This document shows positions 1 through 8,449 of a DNA stretch of 32,964 bases, piece after piece (the stretch's first letter is position 1; each line of letters opens with the position of its first letter). Source of the DNA: an uncultured Granulosicoccaceae bacterium (GTDB taxonomy: Bacteria; Pseudomonadota; Gammaproteobacteria; Granulosicoccales; Granulosicoccaceae); assembly GCA_937981955.1 (NCBI GenBank), contig CALJNA010000147.1, positions 1 to 32,964 on the forward strand, read 5' to 3'. Made by a program: the position numbers and the translations under genes. A model generated the notes under the pieces. It did not search any database and was not told where the DNA came from. It was given only the letters and a program-made list of their open reading frames with translations.

Positions 1-1240
1 TGTCGGCGCCCAAGGCAGCAAATGCGGCGTTGGTTGGGGCAAAAACCGTGTATGTGTCACCTGGGTGCCCCAGTGCTCCTGACAATCCAGCTGCGTCTAC
101 CGCTGCAACCAGAGTGGAGAAATCTTCATTCGACTGTGCAATGTCAAGGATAGTGCCAGTGGGCGCTTCAGCTTGTTCGCTGCCTGTTTCATCGACCACT
201 GGTTCAGCTGGCTCGTCTGCTGGTGGTAGCAGCACGGTATCGATAACATGGATGATGCCGTTACTTGCAACTATATCTGTAGCCGTTACCGTGGAATCGT
301 TGACTAGTAGTGCACCATCGACCAGAGAAATCGATACATCGTCGCCGTTGGCCATAGTGACTGACTGACCGGCTAGACTGATGGCGGTGGTTGAATCAAC
401 CGATGCACCACCAATCACGTGATATAGCAATATATCTGACAACGTGTCCGGGTCGGCCAGTAATGCCTCAATGGTTCCTTCGGGCAGAGCCGCAAATGCA
501 TCATCTGTTGGAGCGAACACGGTGAACTGATCGTCCGGGTTGCTTAAAGTATCGATAAGACCAGTTGCGCTCAGCGCTGCAGCCAAAGTATTAAATGTTC
601 CAGCAGCAACAGCTGTCTCGACAATATTCAACGGTTGCGCATCTGTCTGTACTGGCTCATCAGCTGGAGGTGTTAACACCGTGTCAATGACATGGATGAT
701 GCCATTGCTGGCAGTCACATCGGTTACAACCACTTTTGATTGATTGATAAATAGATCACTGCCATCCAAAGTCAGCGCTACCTCATCACCATTTGCCATA
801 GTAATAGTGGTACCCGCAAGACTGATTGCAGTTGATGCATCTACTGCTGCATCGGGAAACACATGATAAAGAAGAATATCTGACAACGTATCTGTATCGC
901 CAAGCAATGCATTGATAGTGTCTTCACCAAGTGCACTAAACGCTGTATCTGTTGGAGCGAATACAGTATAGACTTTTGATTCGTCGGCAAGCGCTGTGTC
1001 GAGCCCTGTTGCCTGAAGTGCTGCAACCAGAGTAGTAAACACTTCTGCACCTACTGCAGTATCCACAATGTTTTGTAATGGAGCTGCTTCGTTGGTGTCA
1101 TCTGCGGCCGGCAGATTGCCATTGGCTTGTAGTGCTTCCACAGTGTTATCAGCGGAATCAATAGCGCCATTGTCTGAGCAGGCTGCAAGTAAAATTACGA
1201 TGGTTGTCAGAACGGCGGCTCTGATTAGTCTTTTGTGCAT
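1..1240 (-). CDS. Tandem FAS1 (fasciclin) domain lipoprotein, 3' end outside window
   Basis: Reading the minus strand from the ATG at 1240 gives an open frame that runs off the window start, so the C-terminus is missing (413 codons visible). The N-terminus is a lipoprotein signal: a short basic start (MHKRLIRAA), a hydrophobic stretch, and the lipobox LLAAC with Cys21 as the likely lipidated residue. Two complete FAS1 domains and the start of a third follow, separated by acidic Pro-rich linkers (PPADEP). Each repeats the FAS1 hallmarks TVFAPTxxAF, LxDILLYHV and a final GIIHVIDTVL. FAS1 domains mediate adhesion or binding in other systems; the ligand here is unknown. A good Shine-Dalgarno (GAGGAG) precedes the ATG. 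The protein is probably anchored in the outer or inner membrane and faces the periplasm or surface. Confidence 0.9.
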   Translation of the reverse strand, partial: MHKRLIRAAVLTTIVILLAACSDNGAIDSADNTVEALQANGNLPAADDTNEAAPLQNIVDTAVGAEVFTTLVAALQATGLDTALADESKVYTVFAPTDTAFSALGEDTINALLGDTDTLSDILLYHVFPDAAVDASTAISLAGTTITMANGDEVALTLDGSDLFINQSKVVVTDVTASNGIIHVIDTVLTPPADEPVQTDAQPLNIVETAVAAGTFNTLAAALSATGLIDTLSNPDDQFTVFAPTDDAFAALPEGTIEALLADPDTLSDILLYHVIGGASVDSTTAISLAGQSVTMANGDDVSISLVDGALLVNDSTVTATDIVASNGIIHVIDTVLLPPADEPAEPVVDETGSEQAEAPTGTILDIAQSNEDFSTLVAAVDAAGLSGALGHPGDTYTVFAPTNAAFAALGAD

Positions 1241-1286
1241 AGTAGATTCTCCTCTTTGTTAGTCTTGACATTATTCGTTCGGAACA

Positions 1287-1304
1287 GCACAAAGTAGCTT
1301 GTGC
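1287..1304. promoter_or_regulatory. Short inverted repeat upstream of the FAS1 gene
   Basis: GCACAA at 1287–1292 and TTGTGC at 1299–1304 form a perfect 6-bp inverted repeat with a 6-nt spacer, about 47 bp upstream of the FAS1 start codon. It may be an operator or a leader hairpin for that gene. No protein can be assigned to it from sequence alone. Confidence 0.3.
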
Positions 1305-1373
1305 ATGCGATCAAATACGCTTGGTCCTGAAGACCGGATCAAAATAAAAGGAGAAAATATGGATTACATTTTT

Positions 1374-1409
1374 AAAATGAATAGCCGGTGATCCACCGAA
1401 ATTCATTTT
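1374..1409 (-). terminator. Bidirectional-looking intrinsic terminator after xdhC
   Basis: AAAATGAAT (1374–1382) pairs perfectly with ATTCATTTT (1401–1409), and inside it CGGTG (1386–1390) pairs with CACCG (1394–1398) around a 3-nt loop. The stem begins with AAAA and ends with TTTT, so on either strand a U-run follows a GC-containing hairpin. It lies 15 bp beyond the xdhC stop codon on the minus strand, as expected for the terminator of the AOR–XdhC unit. It separates that unit from the FAS1 gene, which is read in the same direction. Confidence 0.75.
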
Positions 1410-1423
1410 ACGTAAGGCAGGTG

Positions 1424-2377
1424 TTAAGCGAATTTTGTTTGAACGGGTAGAGAGTTTGTTGCACGCTCCTTGACAAGCTCAGCGATAATCGATATTGCTA
1501 TTTCTGCAGAGCTTCGACTGCCAATCTTTAAACCGATCGGCCCATGTAATTTTTTAACTTCATGCGGTTCAAGTAAATTTCCCAGTCGCGCGCAGCGTCT
1601 TTCATAATTGCGTTTCGACCCCAATGCGCCAACGTAGAAACACGATTGTGGTAAGGCTTCAATCAAGGCCATGTCATCGAGATTGGGGTCGTGTGTTAAC
1701 GCGAGCACAGCTGAGTGAAAATCGGTTGCGTGTTGAATCACCGCATCGTGGGGTTGTAGGTCGAGCAGCATGGCTCCGTCTATATCCCACGCTTGTAAAA
1801 ACTCCGGCCTCGGGTCGCACACCAACACACTGAAGTCGGTGGCCAGCGCAAACTGCGCAACGAATTTAGACAATTGTCCGGCGCCAATTAAAAGCACTTG
1901 CCAATCAGGCCCAAATACTTTTTTAACCGTTTCGCCATCGAACGAAAACGCGTCTTGTGGCTTGGCTGGAGAGACTATTGATTCTGCTGTTTCGATATTG
2001 ACACTGCGGGTGACTCGTTGCCGTTTAGCCATACTTTTAACAATGGATGTAAGGTCGGCGGCATTGTCCAGGGATTCGAAAGTCAGCTCCAACTCTCCAC
2101 CACAAGCAAGGCCGAATCGTTTGGCTTGTTGATCGTCAATGCGATAGGAGTGAACCTGTCCGAGGTCGTGTTTTTGGAATGATTCTGCGAGTTGCTTTTC
2201 GACGCATCCGCCAGAGACTGAGCCAACCATGACGCCGTCTTCGCGTACCGCAGCGAGTGAACCCGGAGGACGCGGTGACGAACCCCAGGTTTTCACTACT
2301 GTTACCAGATCAACTCGCAGTCCGGCATTCAGCCAGTCGATACACGAGCTAAGCACTTCAAGATCAGCGTTTCTCAA
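1424..2377 (-). CDS. XdhC/CoxI family molybdenum-cofactor maturation protein
   Basis: This 317-residue protein has both XdhC-family domains. The N-terminal XdhC/CoxI domain shows GSSPRPPGS (about residues 32–40) and GSVSGGCVE (about 52–60). The C-terminal Rossmann domain shows VLLIGAGQLS and then CDPRPEF, with GALGSKRN and GLKIGSRSSAEIA further on. Family members bind molybdenum cofactor, aid its sulfuration, and insert it into xanthine-dehydrogenase-type hydroxylases. Here the gene starts 36 bp after an AOR-family enzyme on the same strand and no molybdenum hydroxylase subunit is visible. It may therefore serve the AOR, or the hydroxylase may lie elsewhere in the genome. The family call is firm; the client enzyme is inference. 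Confidence 0.88.
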   Translation of the reverse strand: MRNADLEVLSSCIDWLNAGLRVDLVTVVKTWGSSPRPPGSLAAVREDGVMVGSVSGGCVEKQLAESFQKHDLGQVHSYRIDDQQAKRFGLACGGELELTFESLDNAADLTSIVKSMAKRQRVTRSVNIETAESIVSPAKPQDAFSFDGETVKKVFGPDWQVLLIGAGQLSKFVAQFALATDFSVLVCDPRPEFLQAWDIDGAMLLDLQPHDAVIQHATDFHSAVLALTHDPNLDDMALIEALPQSCFYVGALGSKRNYERRCARLGNLLEPHEVKKLHGPIGLKIGSRSSAEIAISIIAELVKERATNSLPVQTKFA

Positions 2378-2413
2378 AGCTGCCTTGCCTTGATGATACT
2401 TTGATCGGTGAGA

Positions 2414-4129
2414 TCAAGCCTGACTCTGAATTGATCTGGCGGAATCGTTAACTTCCTTGCTATGCCATCTCGCTGCTTTATTGCTTGGAGGAAGCGCTTC
2501 ATCATAGAAAAAGTTCGGCAGCTCATCGTCAGCTTCTGTAAACCCTGCGGCCTTATTGAACTGGGCTTCGAATTCCAATGTCTGCTTGCCAAGCTCGCGG
2601 AAGAACGATTCTTCGAGTTCGATACCGTGCGCTTCGTTTATAGCGTTGATAATAAAATCTACGTGGGTGTTGGTAACCGCACGCCCGAATATGCATAAAC
2701 CCAATGAGTCTGCAGTTGCACACAACTCCTGCAAGTCGATGCTCGCTGCAACCAATTCGTCTGCGCTTTTGTCTTTGCAATCGTATTGTGGTGCGTTACC
2801 GGCAGTGTGGTCGGCACCCTGAGCCGTCATCATCATTGTTATGCCGGTCACCTCAATAACTCTGGGGTCGTATGCGCTGATAGCCTGGCGTTTGATAACA
2901 GGTATTCGAGCGACTTTGAAGTGTTCGCCGACCGTTGCAGTACCTTGAGCGTATAACTTACCGTTTTCGTTACCGCTGCGAATGTCATCCAGCACGGATT
3001 CCATGTACTTTACATCGCCAAACTGGCCTTTGCCCGCTTCCATCAGCACACCGATCATGCCCCCGAGTTCGATGGTATCGATGCCAAGGTCGTTGGCGAT
3101 GTAGTTAAGGTGGGCAAGCTCGTCCGGATCGGTTAAACCGCAATTAGTACCAAGCAAGCCAATGGTTTCGTATTCAACCGGTGATACGACTTCATTCCCG
3201 TCTTTATCGGCGTAGACGTTACTGCACTGGATGGTACAACCCGGCATGCAAGCATGCGTTGTCTCGCCACCTCGCTCGAGATTTTGCGCGCGCAAGGCAT
3301 CGCCGCCGAGTTTAAAGATTTCCTTGTCGGTATCAACTGCTCGGCCAACCGCAAAGTTATTTACCGGTAATCCACCAACGTGATTAGTGTAATCAGCAAC
3401 CATGGCGGTTCCAATATCCTGAAACGCAACAATCGCCGGTTCAGCATCCAGCATTTTTTTGTATTCTTTTACAGCACCCATGACTTTTTTACGGTCGTGC
3501 AGTGTTGGCATTTTGTGCAGGTCGAGCACAATCGCTTTGACTTTTTTCGACCCCATGACAGCACCGACGCCACCGCGTGCTGCAAGCCGTGACGGCCGAA
3601 GGTCGACATCGCTAAATGAAATTCCGGATAGCAGCCCTTGATACTCACCGACAGGACCGCAAATGCCGAGGCTGACTTTCTTGCCGTATTTTTCGTGTAG
3701 TTTTTTCGCCGTGTCAAACGTACCCATGCCCATATACGGGCTTGCATCTTCGAAGCTGATTTCGCCTTCTTTGGTAATACGCAAAATCTGCCAACTGTCG
3801 CAGGCATTGTGCAGTGTGAAGCCGGCAATTTCGAGCTGGCCCATCGCAAAGCCAAACGTGCCGCCGCCGTTAGCTTCTTTAACCCCACCGGTTAACGGGC
3901 TTTTGCAACCAACACTGACTCGATTTGCGTTAGAGAAATTAGTTCCGGCAAACGGACCTGCAGAGAAGATCAGAGGGTTTTTTTCTGATAAAGGGTCGAC
4001 TGTGGCGACGTTGCTCTCTAGCAGTGTTTTCGAAATCAGGTAGCGTCCGGCTCGCACGATGTCTTCACCGTGTAGTTCATCGGTAGTAACCGTTTTTGTG
4101 GCAAGGTCGATCTGGTGGTACTGGCGCAT
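2414..4129 (-). CDS. Aldehyde:ferredoxin oxidoreductase (AOR) family protein
   Basis: This 571-residue protein has the AOR fold signatures. The N-terminal pterin-binding domain has SAGPFAGT (56–63) and GGVKEANGGGTFG (81–93); RPSRLAARGGVGAVMGSKKVKAI (about 178–200) is a classic AOR motif. Cys294, Cys298 and Cys302 (CMPGCTIQC), with Cys479 in DSLGLC, are placed to bind the [4Fe-4S] cluster. The first spacing is CxxxC rather than the CxxC of the Pyrococcus enzyme. The family holds a bis-pterin tungsten (sometimes molybdenum) centre and typically oxidises aldehydes to acids with ferredoxin. The extreme N-terminus is shorter and more divergent than usual, lacking an obvious GGRG segment. It precedes an XdhC-type protein. 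Substrate and metal cannot be told from sequence. Confidence 0.9.
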   Translation of the reverse strand: MRQYHQIDLATKTVTTDELHGEDIVRAGRYLISKTLLESNVATVDPLSEKNPLIFSAGPFAGTNFSNANRVSVGCKSPLTGGVKEANGGGTFGFAMGQLEIAGFTLHNACDSWQILRITKEGEISFEDASPYMGMGTFDTAKKLHEKYGKKVSLGICGPVGEYQGLLSGISFSDVDLRPSRLAARGGVGAVMGSKKVKAIVLDLHKMPTLHDRKKVMGAVKEYKKMLDAEPAIVAFQDIGTAMVADYTNHVGGLPVNNFAVGRAVDTDKEIFKLGGDALRAQNLERGGETTHACMPGCTIQCSNVYADKDGNEVVSPVEYETIGLLGTNCGLTDPDELAHLNYIANDLGIDTIELGGMIGVLMEAGKGQFGDVKYMESVLDDIRSGNENGKLYAQGTATVGEHFKVARIPVIKRQAISAYDPRVIEVTGITMMMTAQGADHTAGNAPQYDCKDKSADELVAASIDLQELCATADSLGLCIFGRAVTNTHVDFIINAINEAHGIELEESFFRELGKQTLEFEAQFNKAAGFTEADDELPNFFYDEALPPSNKAARWHSKEVNDSARSIQSQA

Positions 4130-4139
4130 GCGTACAAAC

Positions 4140-4158
4140 CTGTATGGGATTCATACAG
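4140..4158. promoter_or_regulatory. Inverted repeat directly upstream of the AOR gene
   Basis: CTGTATG (4140–4146) and CATACAG (4152–4158) are perfect 7-bp inverted arms with a 5-nt spacer. They lie 10–29 bp upstream of the AOR start codon on the minus strand. In mRNA the hairpin would sit just 5' of, or over, the ribosome-binding region. It could be an operator or a translational control hairpin. It is not a LexA box, because the CTG…CAG spacing is 13 rather than 10. Confidence 0.4.
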
Positions 4159-4264
4159 CAATATATCACGCGCGATTATTGCGCTGGTGGCAAATGTGTC
4201 AGCGCTGTGATGCCAGCTCTGGCTTGGTTTTGTTCCAGTCTTTCCGTCTGAGTTCGCGATTGCT

Positions 4265-5422
4265 TCAGGAAAGCATGAATTCGACGTCGATACCGGCAAC
4301 ATTGAGCCGATCACCGCTGTGGAGCATCACTGGATCGTCACCAATGGTGTCACGGTTTAGCGTAGGCATATCGACGCTGTCATCGCTTTCGATATGCATC
4401 AGAAAATAGCCGTCGGGTTTACGCATAATTGCCGCGATCTGGATACCGGGCCGACCAAGTGTTGTGACCGGTTTGTCTATGGGCAGCACCTGACCCGATT
4501 TTGCTCCGTTCTGAATTTCAATGACTGCACCGGCTGGTTTCATGCCTTCGCTGCCCGAAGTTTCAACCACCGAAAGCTCATCGACGGTAGGTTCAGCCAG
4601 ATTGTCAGCAACGTGCTCTTCAAGTCCATCAAGTGGATGCACTTCGGCAACGGCATGTGCTTCTTGTGCAGCATGGCTGGCTGGTGCCTCTGCAACAGCG
4701 GTATCGGTGTCGCTGCTGAACGCACGATTGGCCGCGGCTGATGCACTGGTTGCTGCGATACCAGCCGCAGCAGCTGACTTTAATCCGTTTCTTGGTGTTG
4801 CAATGGTTTCCCGTGCACTATCTCGATTGTTTTCTCGACCTAATGCCAGCTTCGCTTTTTCTGACAAGGTCATTGGTCGTTCGTCGTAATGATCCTGATT
4901 CAGTGCACGACTGGGTTCGCCCACATAGCTATCGTCGAAATCGTCGTCTGAAAAGTCCTCAGCTATTTGAGCGGGGTTTGTTTGAGCGGCATTAGAGTGA
5001 GCATCATCGTTGTTTGCGTCGGTAACTGGTTCGATGTTGGCATTGTCGTTGAGTAAAACGGCGGCAGACGGATTTGCTGTCGCTGGTTCAGGTTGAACTG
5101 CATTCAATGTTGGAGGCTCTGCAGGTTGCGTGCTGAGCTGTACCGTTACCCGGGTTTTGCCAATAACAATTTCATCGTTCTCGTTGAGTAGTTGTCGAGA
5201 GATGAGCCTGCCATTGATGTAGGTACCGTTAGTGCTGTTGTTGTCTTCGATTAGCGCACTGTCGCCGTCGATGGTGATTCTTGCGTGAACGCCGCTGACA
5301 GAAAGATTGGGTATGCAGACATCGTTGCTTGAACGGCGTCCGATACTGATGATCTGATCAGATGCATCAAAGCCGAACTCGTCTATTTCGTTATCTTCGT
5401 GGGTAACGATTATTGTGGTCAT
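4265..5422 (-). CDS. FHA-domain protein with a second degenerate FHA-like domain
   Basis: This 385-residue protein opens with a canonical FHA (phosphothreonine-binding) domain. The key residues are Gly28-Arg29, Ser41, His46 and the NSTNG loop (62–66), followed by an IGKT β-strand around residue 87. A long low-complexity, Ala- and Asp/Glu-rich linker follows (about residues 100–290). The C-terminal 90 residues resemble another FHA fold (TTLGRPGIQIAAIM… HSGDRLNVAGIDVEFML) but lack the Ser/His and NG phosphopeptide contacts. No transmembrane segment is evident. FHA proteins read Ser/Thr kinase signals or assemble secretion systems, but no kinase, phosphatase or secretion gene lies nearby, so the partner is unknown. 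A good minus-strand promoter lies about 70 bp upstream. Confidence 0.85.
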   Translation of the reverse strand: MTTIIVTHEDNEIDEFGFDASDQIISIGRRSSNDVCIPNLSVSGVHARITIDGDSALIEDNNSTNGTYINGRLISRQLLNENDEIVIGKTRVTVQLSTQPAEPPTLNAVQPEPATANPSAAVLLNDNANIEPVTDANNDDAHSNAAQTNPAQIAEDFSDDDFDDSYVGEPSRALNQDHYDERPMTLSEKAKLALGRENNRDSARETIATPRNGLKSAAAAGIAATSASAAANRAFSSDTDTAVAEAPASHAAQEAHAVAEVHPLDGLEEHVADNLAEPTVDELSVVETSGSEGMKPAGAVIEIQNGAKSGQVLPIDKPVTTLGRPGIQIAAIMRKPDGYFLMHIESDDSVDMPTLNRDTIGDDPVMLHSGDRLNVAGIDVEFMLS

Positions 5423-5491
5423 TCCAGTTGTTCCTGCGGTGCTGTTTGCACGTGTTGCGGGCTAAGCGTTACTTCAGTGTGCCGAGGTGCA

Positions 5492-5520
5492 ATTATTGAC
5501 ATTTCAGACGTTTACGTCAA
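5492..5520 (-). promoter_or_regulatory. Predicted sigma-70 promoter for the FHA gene
   Basis: On the minus strand TTGACG (-35; plus-strand 5515–5520) is followed after exactly 17 bp by AATAAT (-10; plus-strand 5492–5497). Each differs from consensus at one position. Transcription would start about 60 nt before the FHA-gene ATG. Confidence 0.6.
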
Positions 5521-5611
5521 CCAGCGTCTGCGCGGGTATATGGGTGGTTTTGGAATATTGTTCTGATTATGCACAACCAAAGACGAAATTTATGTCATAT
5601 AGTTGGCACAT

Positions 5612-7162
5612 CTAGCCTGACGCTGGTGTTGACACAACAATGTTCAATGTGTCACCCGGATGGATGATGTCCCCATCCAGACTCTTACCGTCCGCTTGTC
5701 GAATGTCGTCAACACTCACATCAAAGCTATTAGCTATTTCAGACAGCGTATCTCCGATTGACACGACATACTCCACGACAGAGTCGGGGATGTTTCTGGC
5801 ATCGATTACGGCCAGTTTCTGTCCAATGCGAATGTCCGAGTTATCAAGTCCGTTCATTGCAAGCAGACGCCTTTGCGAAATGCCGTATTTCAACGCAATA
5901 CTGCTTATGGAGTCACCACTAACGACGTCGTGGGTTTTTGGTTCTGAAAAAACCGTGTTCTTGTCGATATCAGCGAACGCCTGTTGAAATTGTTCACCTG
6001 TACCTGCAGGTATCAGCAAGTGGTGCGGGCCATCGGGTGCGGTAACGCCATGAATCAGCCCGGCATTAAGCGATCGCAACAGTTCTTCATCTATGTCGGC
6101 AATCTTGGCAGCGCGGTCGATGCTAACGCGAAATCCAATGTCGATCGATTCGAATGCTGGCTCCATACGTATATCCGGCATATCAAAACCACCATGATCT
6201 TTTTGCTTAATCAAGCCAACCAATGCAACCAGTTTAGGAACATAGTTCAGCGTTTCACGTGGTAAATCCAACGACCAGTAATCGGTTTCCAGCCCGGCAT
6301 CGGCGTTCTTTTTTATCGCGGCACGAACGCGACCAGGTCCGGCATTGTAGGCGGCCAGCGTCAGTTCCCAGTCACCATTGAATTCTGCATTCAAATAACT
6401 CAGGTAATCGATTGCTGCTGTAGTCGATGTCAGAATATCTCCGCGACCGTCAAACCACACGTCGCGTTCAATGCCGATTTCGCGTGCGGTAATCGGCACA
6501 ATCTGCCACAAGCCAACAGCACTGCCAGCACTTTTCGCGGTGGGTAAATATCCACTCTCGATGGCTGGAAGCAGAGCCAGCTCTACGGGCATGAAGCGTT
6601 GGTCAAGCGTGGCAACCAGGTGGGCCAGAAACGGGGTGCTTCTTCGCAGTATTTTGCTAATCCACAACGATTCACGGAGATATTGATCGGTGTAGAACTG
6701 CACGCGCTCATGATCATGCAGTGGCAGTCGATCCGATTTGGCGATGCGTTGCCAGGCGGTTTCGGAAGGGTCATGTTCCTCGGTGAATAGCGGCTTCCAA
6801 GGGTCGGCCGGTGCTGCGTTATCTGCCGGTTCATTGCCAGAGGATACTTTTACAGCTGCATTCTCAGGCAATATTGCGGGCATTGAGGTTTTGCTTTTTT
6901 GAACCGTTGTTTGCACCGGGACGGTTTCGGGTGTTTTGGGCAGCGCTTGCGTTAGCTTGCGAGAATCGGCGGAGCGGTCGTAGACGTAGTCGTCAGCCAC
7001 TTCACGACTGAATTCTCGATCCATCGCTTCGGTATTGCCCAGTTCCGGCAATTGCCCGGGTTCGATGGCAAATGAAGCCGAGCTGAACCCAATGCCTGCA
7101 GCCAACAGGACAATGGAGGCTATACTGAGTTCTGGTAGACAAACGTGCGCAGGTGACGGCAT
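5612..7162 (-). CDS. mltD: Membrane-bound lytic murein transglycosylase D
   Basis: This 516-residue exported enzyme cleaves the MurNAc–GlcNAc bond of peptidoglycan, leaving 1,6-anhydro ends. The N-terminus carries a hydrophobic signal (about residues 11–32), without a clear lipobox of the E. coli kind. The SLT domain has the catalytic Glu202 in LLPAIESGY, then SAGSAVGLWQ (about 211–220) and the AAYNAGPGRV motif. Two LysM peptidoglycan-binding repeats close the protein (about 410–453 and 463–508), each with the GDSI/GDTL…IA pattern. E. coli MltD likewise has an SLT domain plus LysM repeats. The gene is divergent from the methyltransferase–rnhA–dnaQ unit, matching the enterobacterial neighbourhood, although gloB is absent here. 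The start has no strong Shine-Dalgarno, so it is slightly uncertain. Confidence 0.93.
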   Translation of the reverse strand: MPSPAHVCLPELSIASIVLLAAGIGFSSASFAIEPGQLPELGNTEAMDREFSREVADDYVYDRSADSRKLTQALPKTPETVPVQTTVQKSKTSMPAILPENAAVKVSSGNEPADNAAPADPWKPLFTEEHDPSETAWQRIAKSDRLPLHDHERVQFYTDQYLRESLWISKILRRSTPFLAHLVATLDQRFMPVELALLPAIESGYLPTAKSAGSAVGLWQIVPITAREIGIERDVWFDGRGDILTSTTAAIDYLSYLNAEFNGDWELTLAAYNAGPGRVRAAIKKNADAGLETDYWSLDLPRETLNYVPKLVALVGLIKQKDHGGFDMPDIRMEPAFESIDIGFRVSIDRAAKIADIDEELLRSLNAGLIHGVTAPDGPHHLLIPAGTGEQFQQAFADIDKNTVFSEPKTHDVVSGDSISSIALKYGISQRRLLAMNGLDNSDIRIGQKLAVIDARNIPDSVVEYVVSIGDTLSEIANSFDVSVDDIRQADGKSLDGDIIHPGDTLNIVVSTPASG

Positions 7163-7192
7163 GCTGATTGGTAGCTGTTTCGGGGTTGTACA

Positions 7193-7981
7193 ATGAAATT
7201 CAAGTTACATCGGGCGCCAGTCTGGCTCGACGCTCAACAATCGTTGGGGCAATGGTACTCAACCGGGCTCGGTCAGTCCATACTCAGGAATCTTGAAACC
7301 CGACTTTCGGATAGTTTGCGGGACGTTTTCGGCTATCAGGGATTGCTCGTTGGTAACTTTGAACCTGAATGTAATCTTCTGGTCAACGCCGGTTTGCATC
7401 GGAAGCTTACGCTTGATGCACCGGGGCGTGTAGCCGATATTAATGCCGATGCGCTGCAGCTTCCGATTGCCAGCGACACCATGAAATTAGTCGTGCTTTG
7501 GCATACTCTTGATTTTTGTGACAATCCACACCAGGCGTTGCGCGAAGCAGACCGAATACTGATGGATGACGGTCAGCTGGTCATTATTGGCTTTAATCCG
7601 GTCAGCGCCTTTGGTGTTCGACATTTACTGACCGGATGGCGCCGAAAGTCGCCATGGCATGGCCGCTTCTATTCTCGATGGCGTCTTAAGGACTGGTTGT
7701 CGGTGCTTGACTATCGTGTGCTGAGCAGCGAAGCCTCTTTTATACGACCACCAATTAATAGCGAAAGGGTGCTTCGACGCTTAAAGGGTATGGAGCGTCT
7801 GCAACCGTGGATGGGAGGACTGGGTGGTGTTTACATCGTTCGGGCACGCAAGCAAACTATACCGATGACACTTGCGCGAAGGCAGTGGCGTCGGCAGCGC
7901 AAAGGAATGACGGTGGGTACCATAACCAACGCTGCGGACCATGCGCGAAATACACGACGTACAACCGAGAAAAAACAATAA
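7193..7981 (+). CDS. SAM-dependent methyltransferase, YafS-like
   Basis: This 262-residue protein has a class I methyltransferase fold of the Methyltransf_11 type. The visible pieces are [14 protein letters not shown] (acidic loop and motif II region), [18 protein letters not shown] (motif III/IV), and [14 protein letters not shown]. The SAM-binding GxGxG motif is degenerate, so the first glycine-rich loop is hard to place, as in E. coli YafS. The C-terminal 40 residues are very basic (RRQWRRQRK). Position supports the assignment: it is divergent from mltD and 7 bp upstream of rnhA, as yafS is in E. coli. The substrate is unknown. The ATG at 7193 has only a weak GGGG-type ribosome site. Confidence 0.8.
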   Translation: MKFKLHRAPVWLDAQQSLGQWYSTGLGQSILRNLETRLSDSLRDVFGYQGLLVGNFEPECNLLVNAGLHRKLTLDAPGRVADINADALQLPIASDTMKLVVLWHTLDFCDNPHQALREADRILMDDGQLVIIGFNPVSAFGVRHLLTGWRRKSPWHGRFYSRWRLKDWLSVLDYRVLSSEASFIRPPINSERVLRRLKGMERLQPWMGGLGGVYIVRARKQTIPMTLARRQWRRQRKGMTVGTITNAADHARNTRRTTEKKQ

Positions 7982-7988
7982 CAACGTT

Positions 7989-8435
7989 ATGGCGAAGGTA
8001 GAGATCTTTACTGACGGGGCTTGCCGCGGTAATCCGGGCCCGGGCGGTTGGGGCGTGTTAATGCGCGCAGGCAAACATGAGAAGGAATTATGTGGTGGTG
8101 AACACCACACGACAAACAACCGCATGGAAATGATGGCAGTTATACAGGCGCTTAGTGCACTAAAACAAAAAAGCGAGGTTGTGCTGACCACCGATTCGCA
8201 ATATGTGCGAAAAGGCATTACCGAGTGGATTGAGGGTTGGAAAAAAAAGGACTGGATGACCAGCTCCAGAAAACCTGTAAAAAATGTCGATTTGTGGAAA
8301 CAGATTGATGAGCTTGCAGCGCAGCATGATATCGATTGGCGTTGGGTGAAAGGTCACAGCGGTCATGACGAAAATGAGCGCGTTGATGATCTGGCCAACC
8401 GCGGTATTGATGAGTTACCACCCAAAAGTGCATGA
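7989..8435 (+). CDS. rnhA: Ribonuclease HI
   Basis: RNase HI cuts the RNA strand of RNA–DNA hybrids, removing R-loops and primers. The start was placed at ATG 7989 ([20 protein letters not shown]), giving 148 residues, close to the 155 of E. coli. A longer frame open upstream from 7941 would add an unrelated tail overlapping the methyltransferase gene. All catalytic residues are present: Asp9, Glu47, Asp69, His123 and Asp133. The substrate-binding basic loop (about residues 80–98: [10 protein letters not shown]…) is intact. It lies 7 bp after the methyltransferase and 14 bp before dnaQ on the same strand, so probably in one operon, whereas E. coli rnhA and dnaQ are divergent. Confidence 0.96.
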   Translation: MAKVEIFTDGACRGNPGPGGWGVLMRAGKHEKELCGGEHHTTNNRMEMMAVIQALSALKQKSEVVLTTDSQYVRKGITEWIEGWKKKDWMTSSRKPVKNVDLWKQIDELAAQHDIDWRWVKGHSGHDENERVDDLANRGIDELPPKSA

Positions 8436-8449
8436 CATAAAATCCTGAT

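Noticed and set aside
4036..4314. 92-codon minus-strand frame bridging the FHA and AOR genes
   Set aside because: It overlaps both genes out of frame, has no recognisable domain and reads as a shadow. The 135-bp gap itself holds only the inverted repeat at 4140–4158.
7941..7988. Upstream extension of rnhA by 16 residues
   Set aside because: It overlaps the methyltransferase gene, and ATG 7989 fits the RNase HI N-terminus and length.
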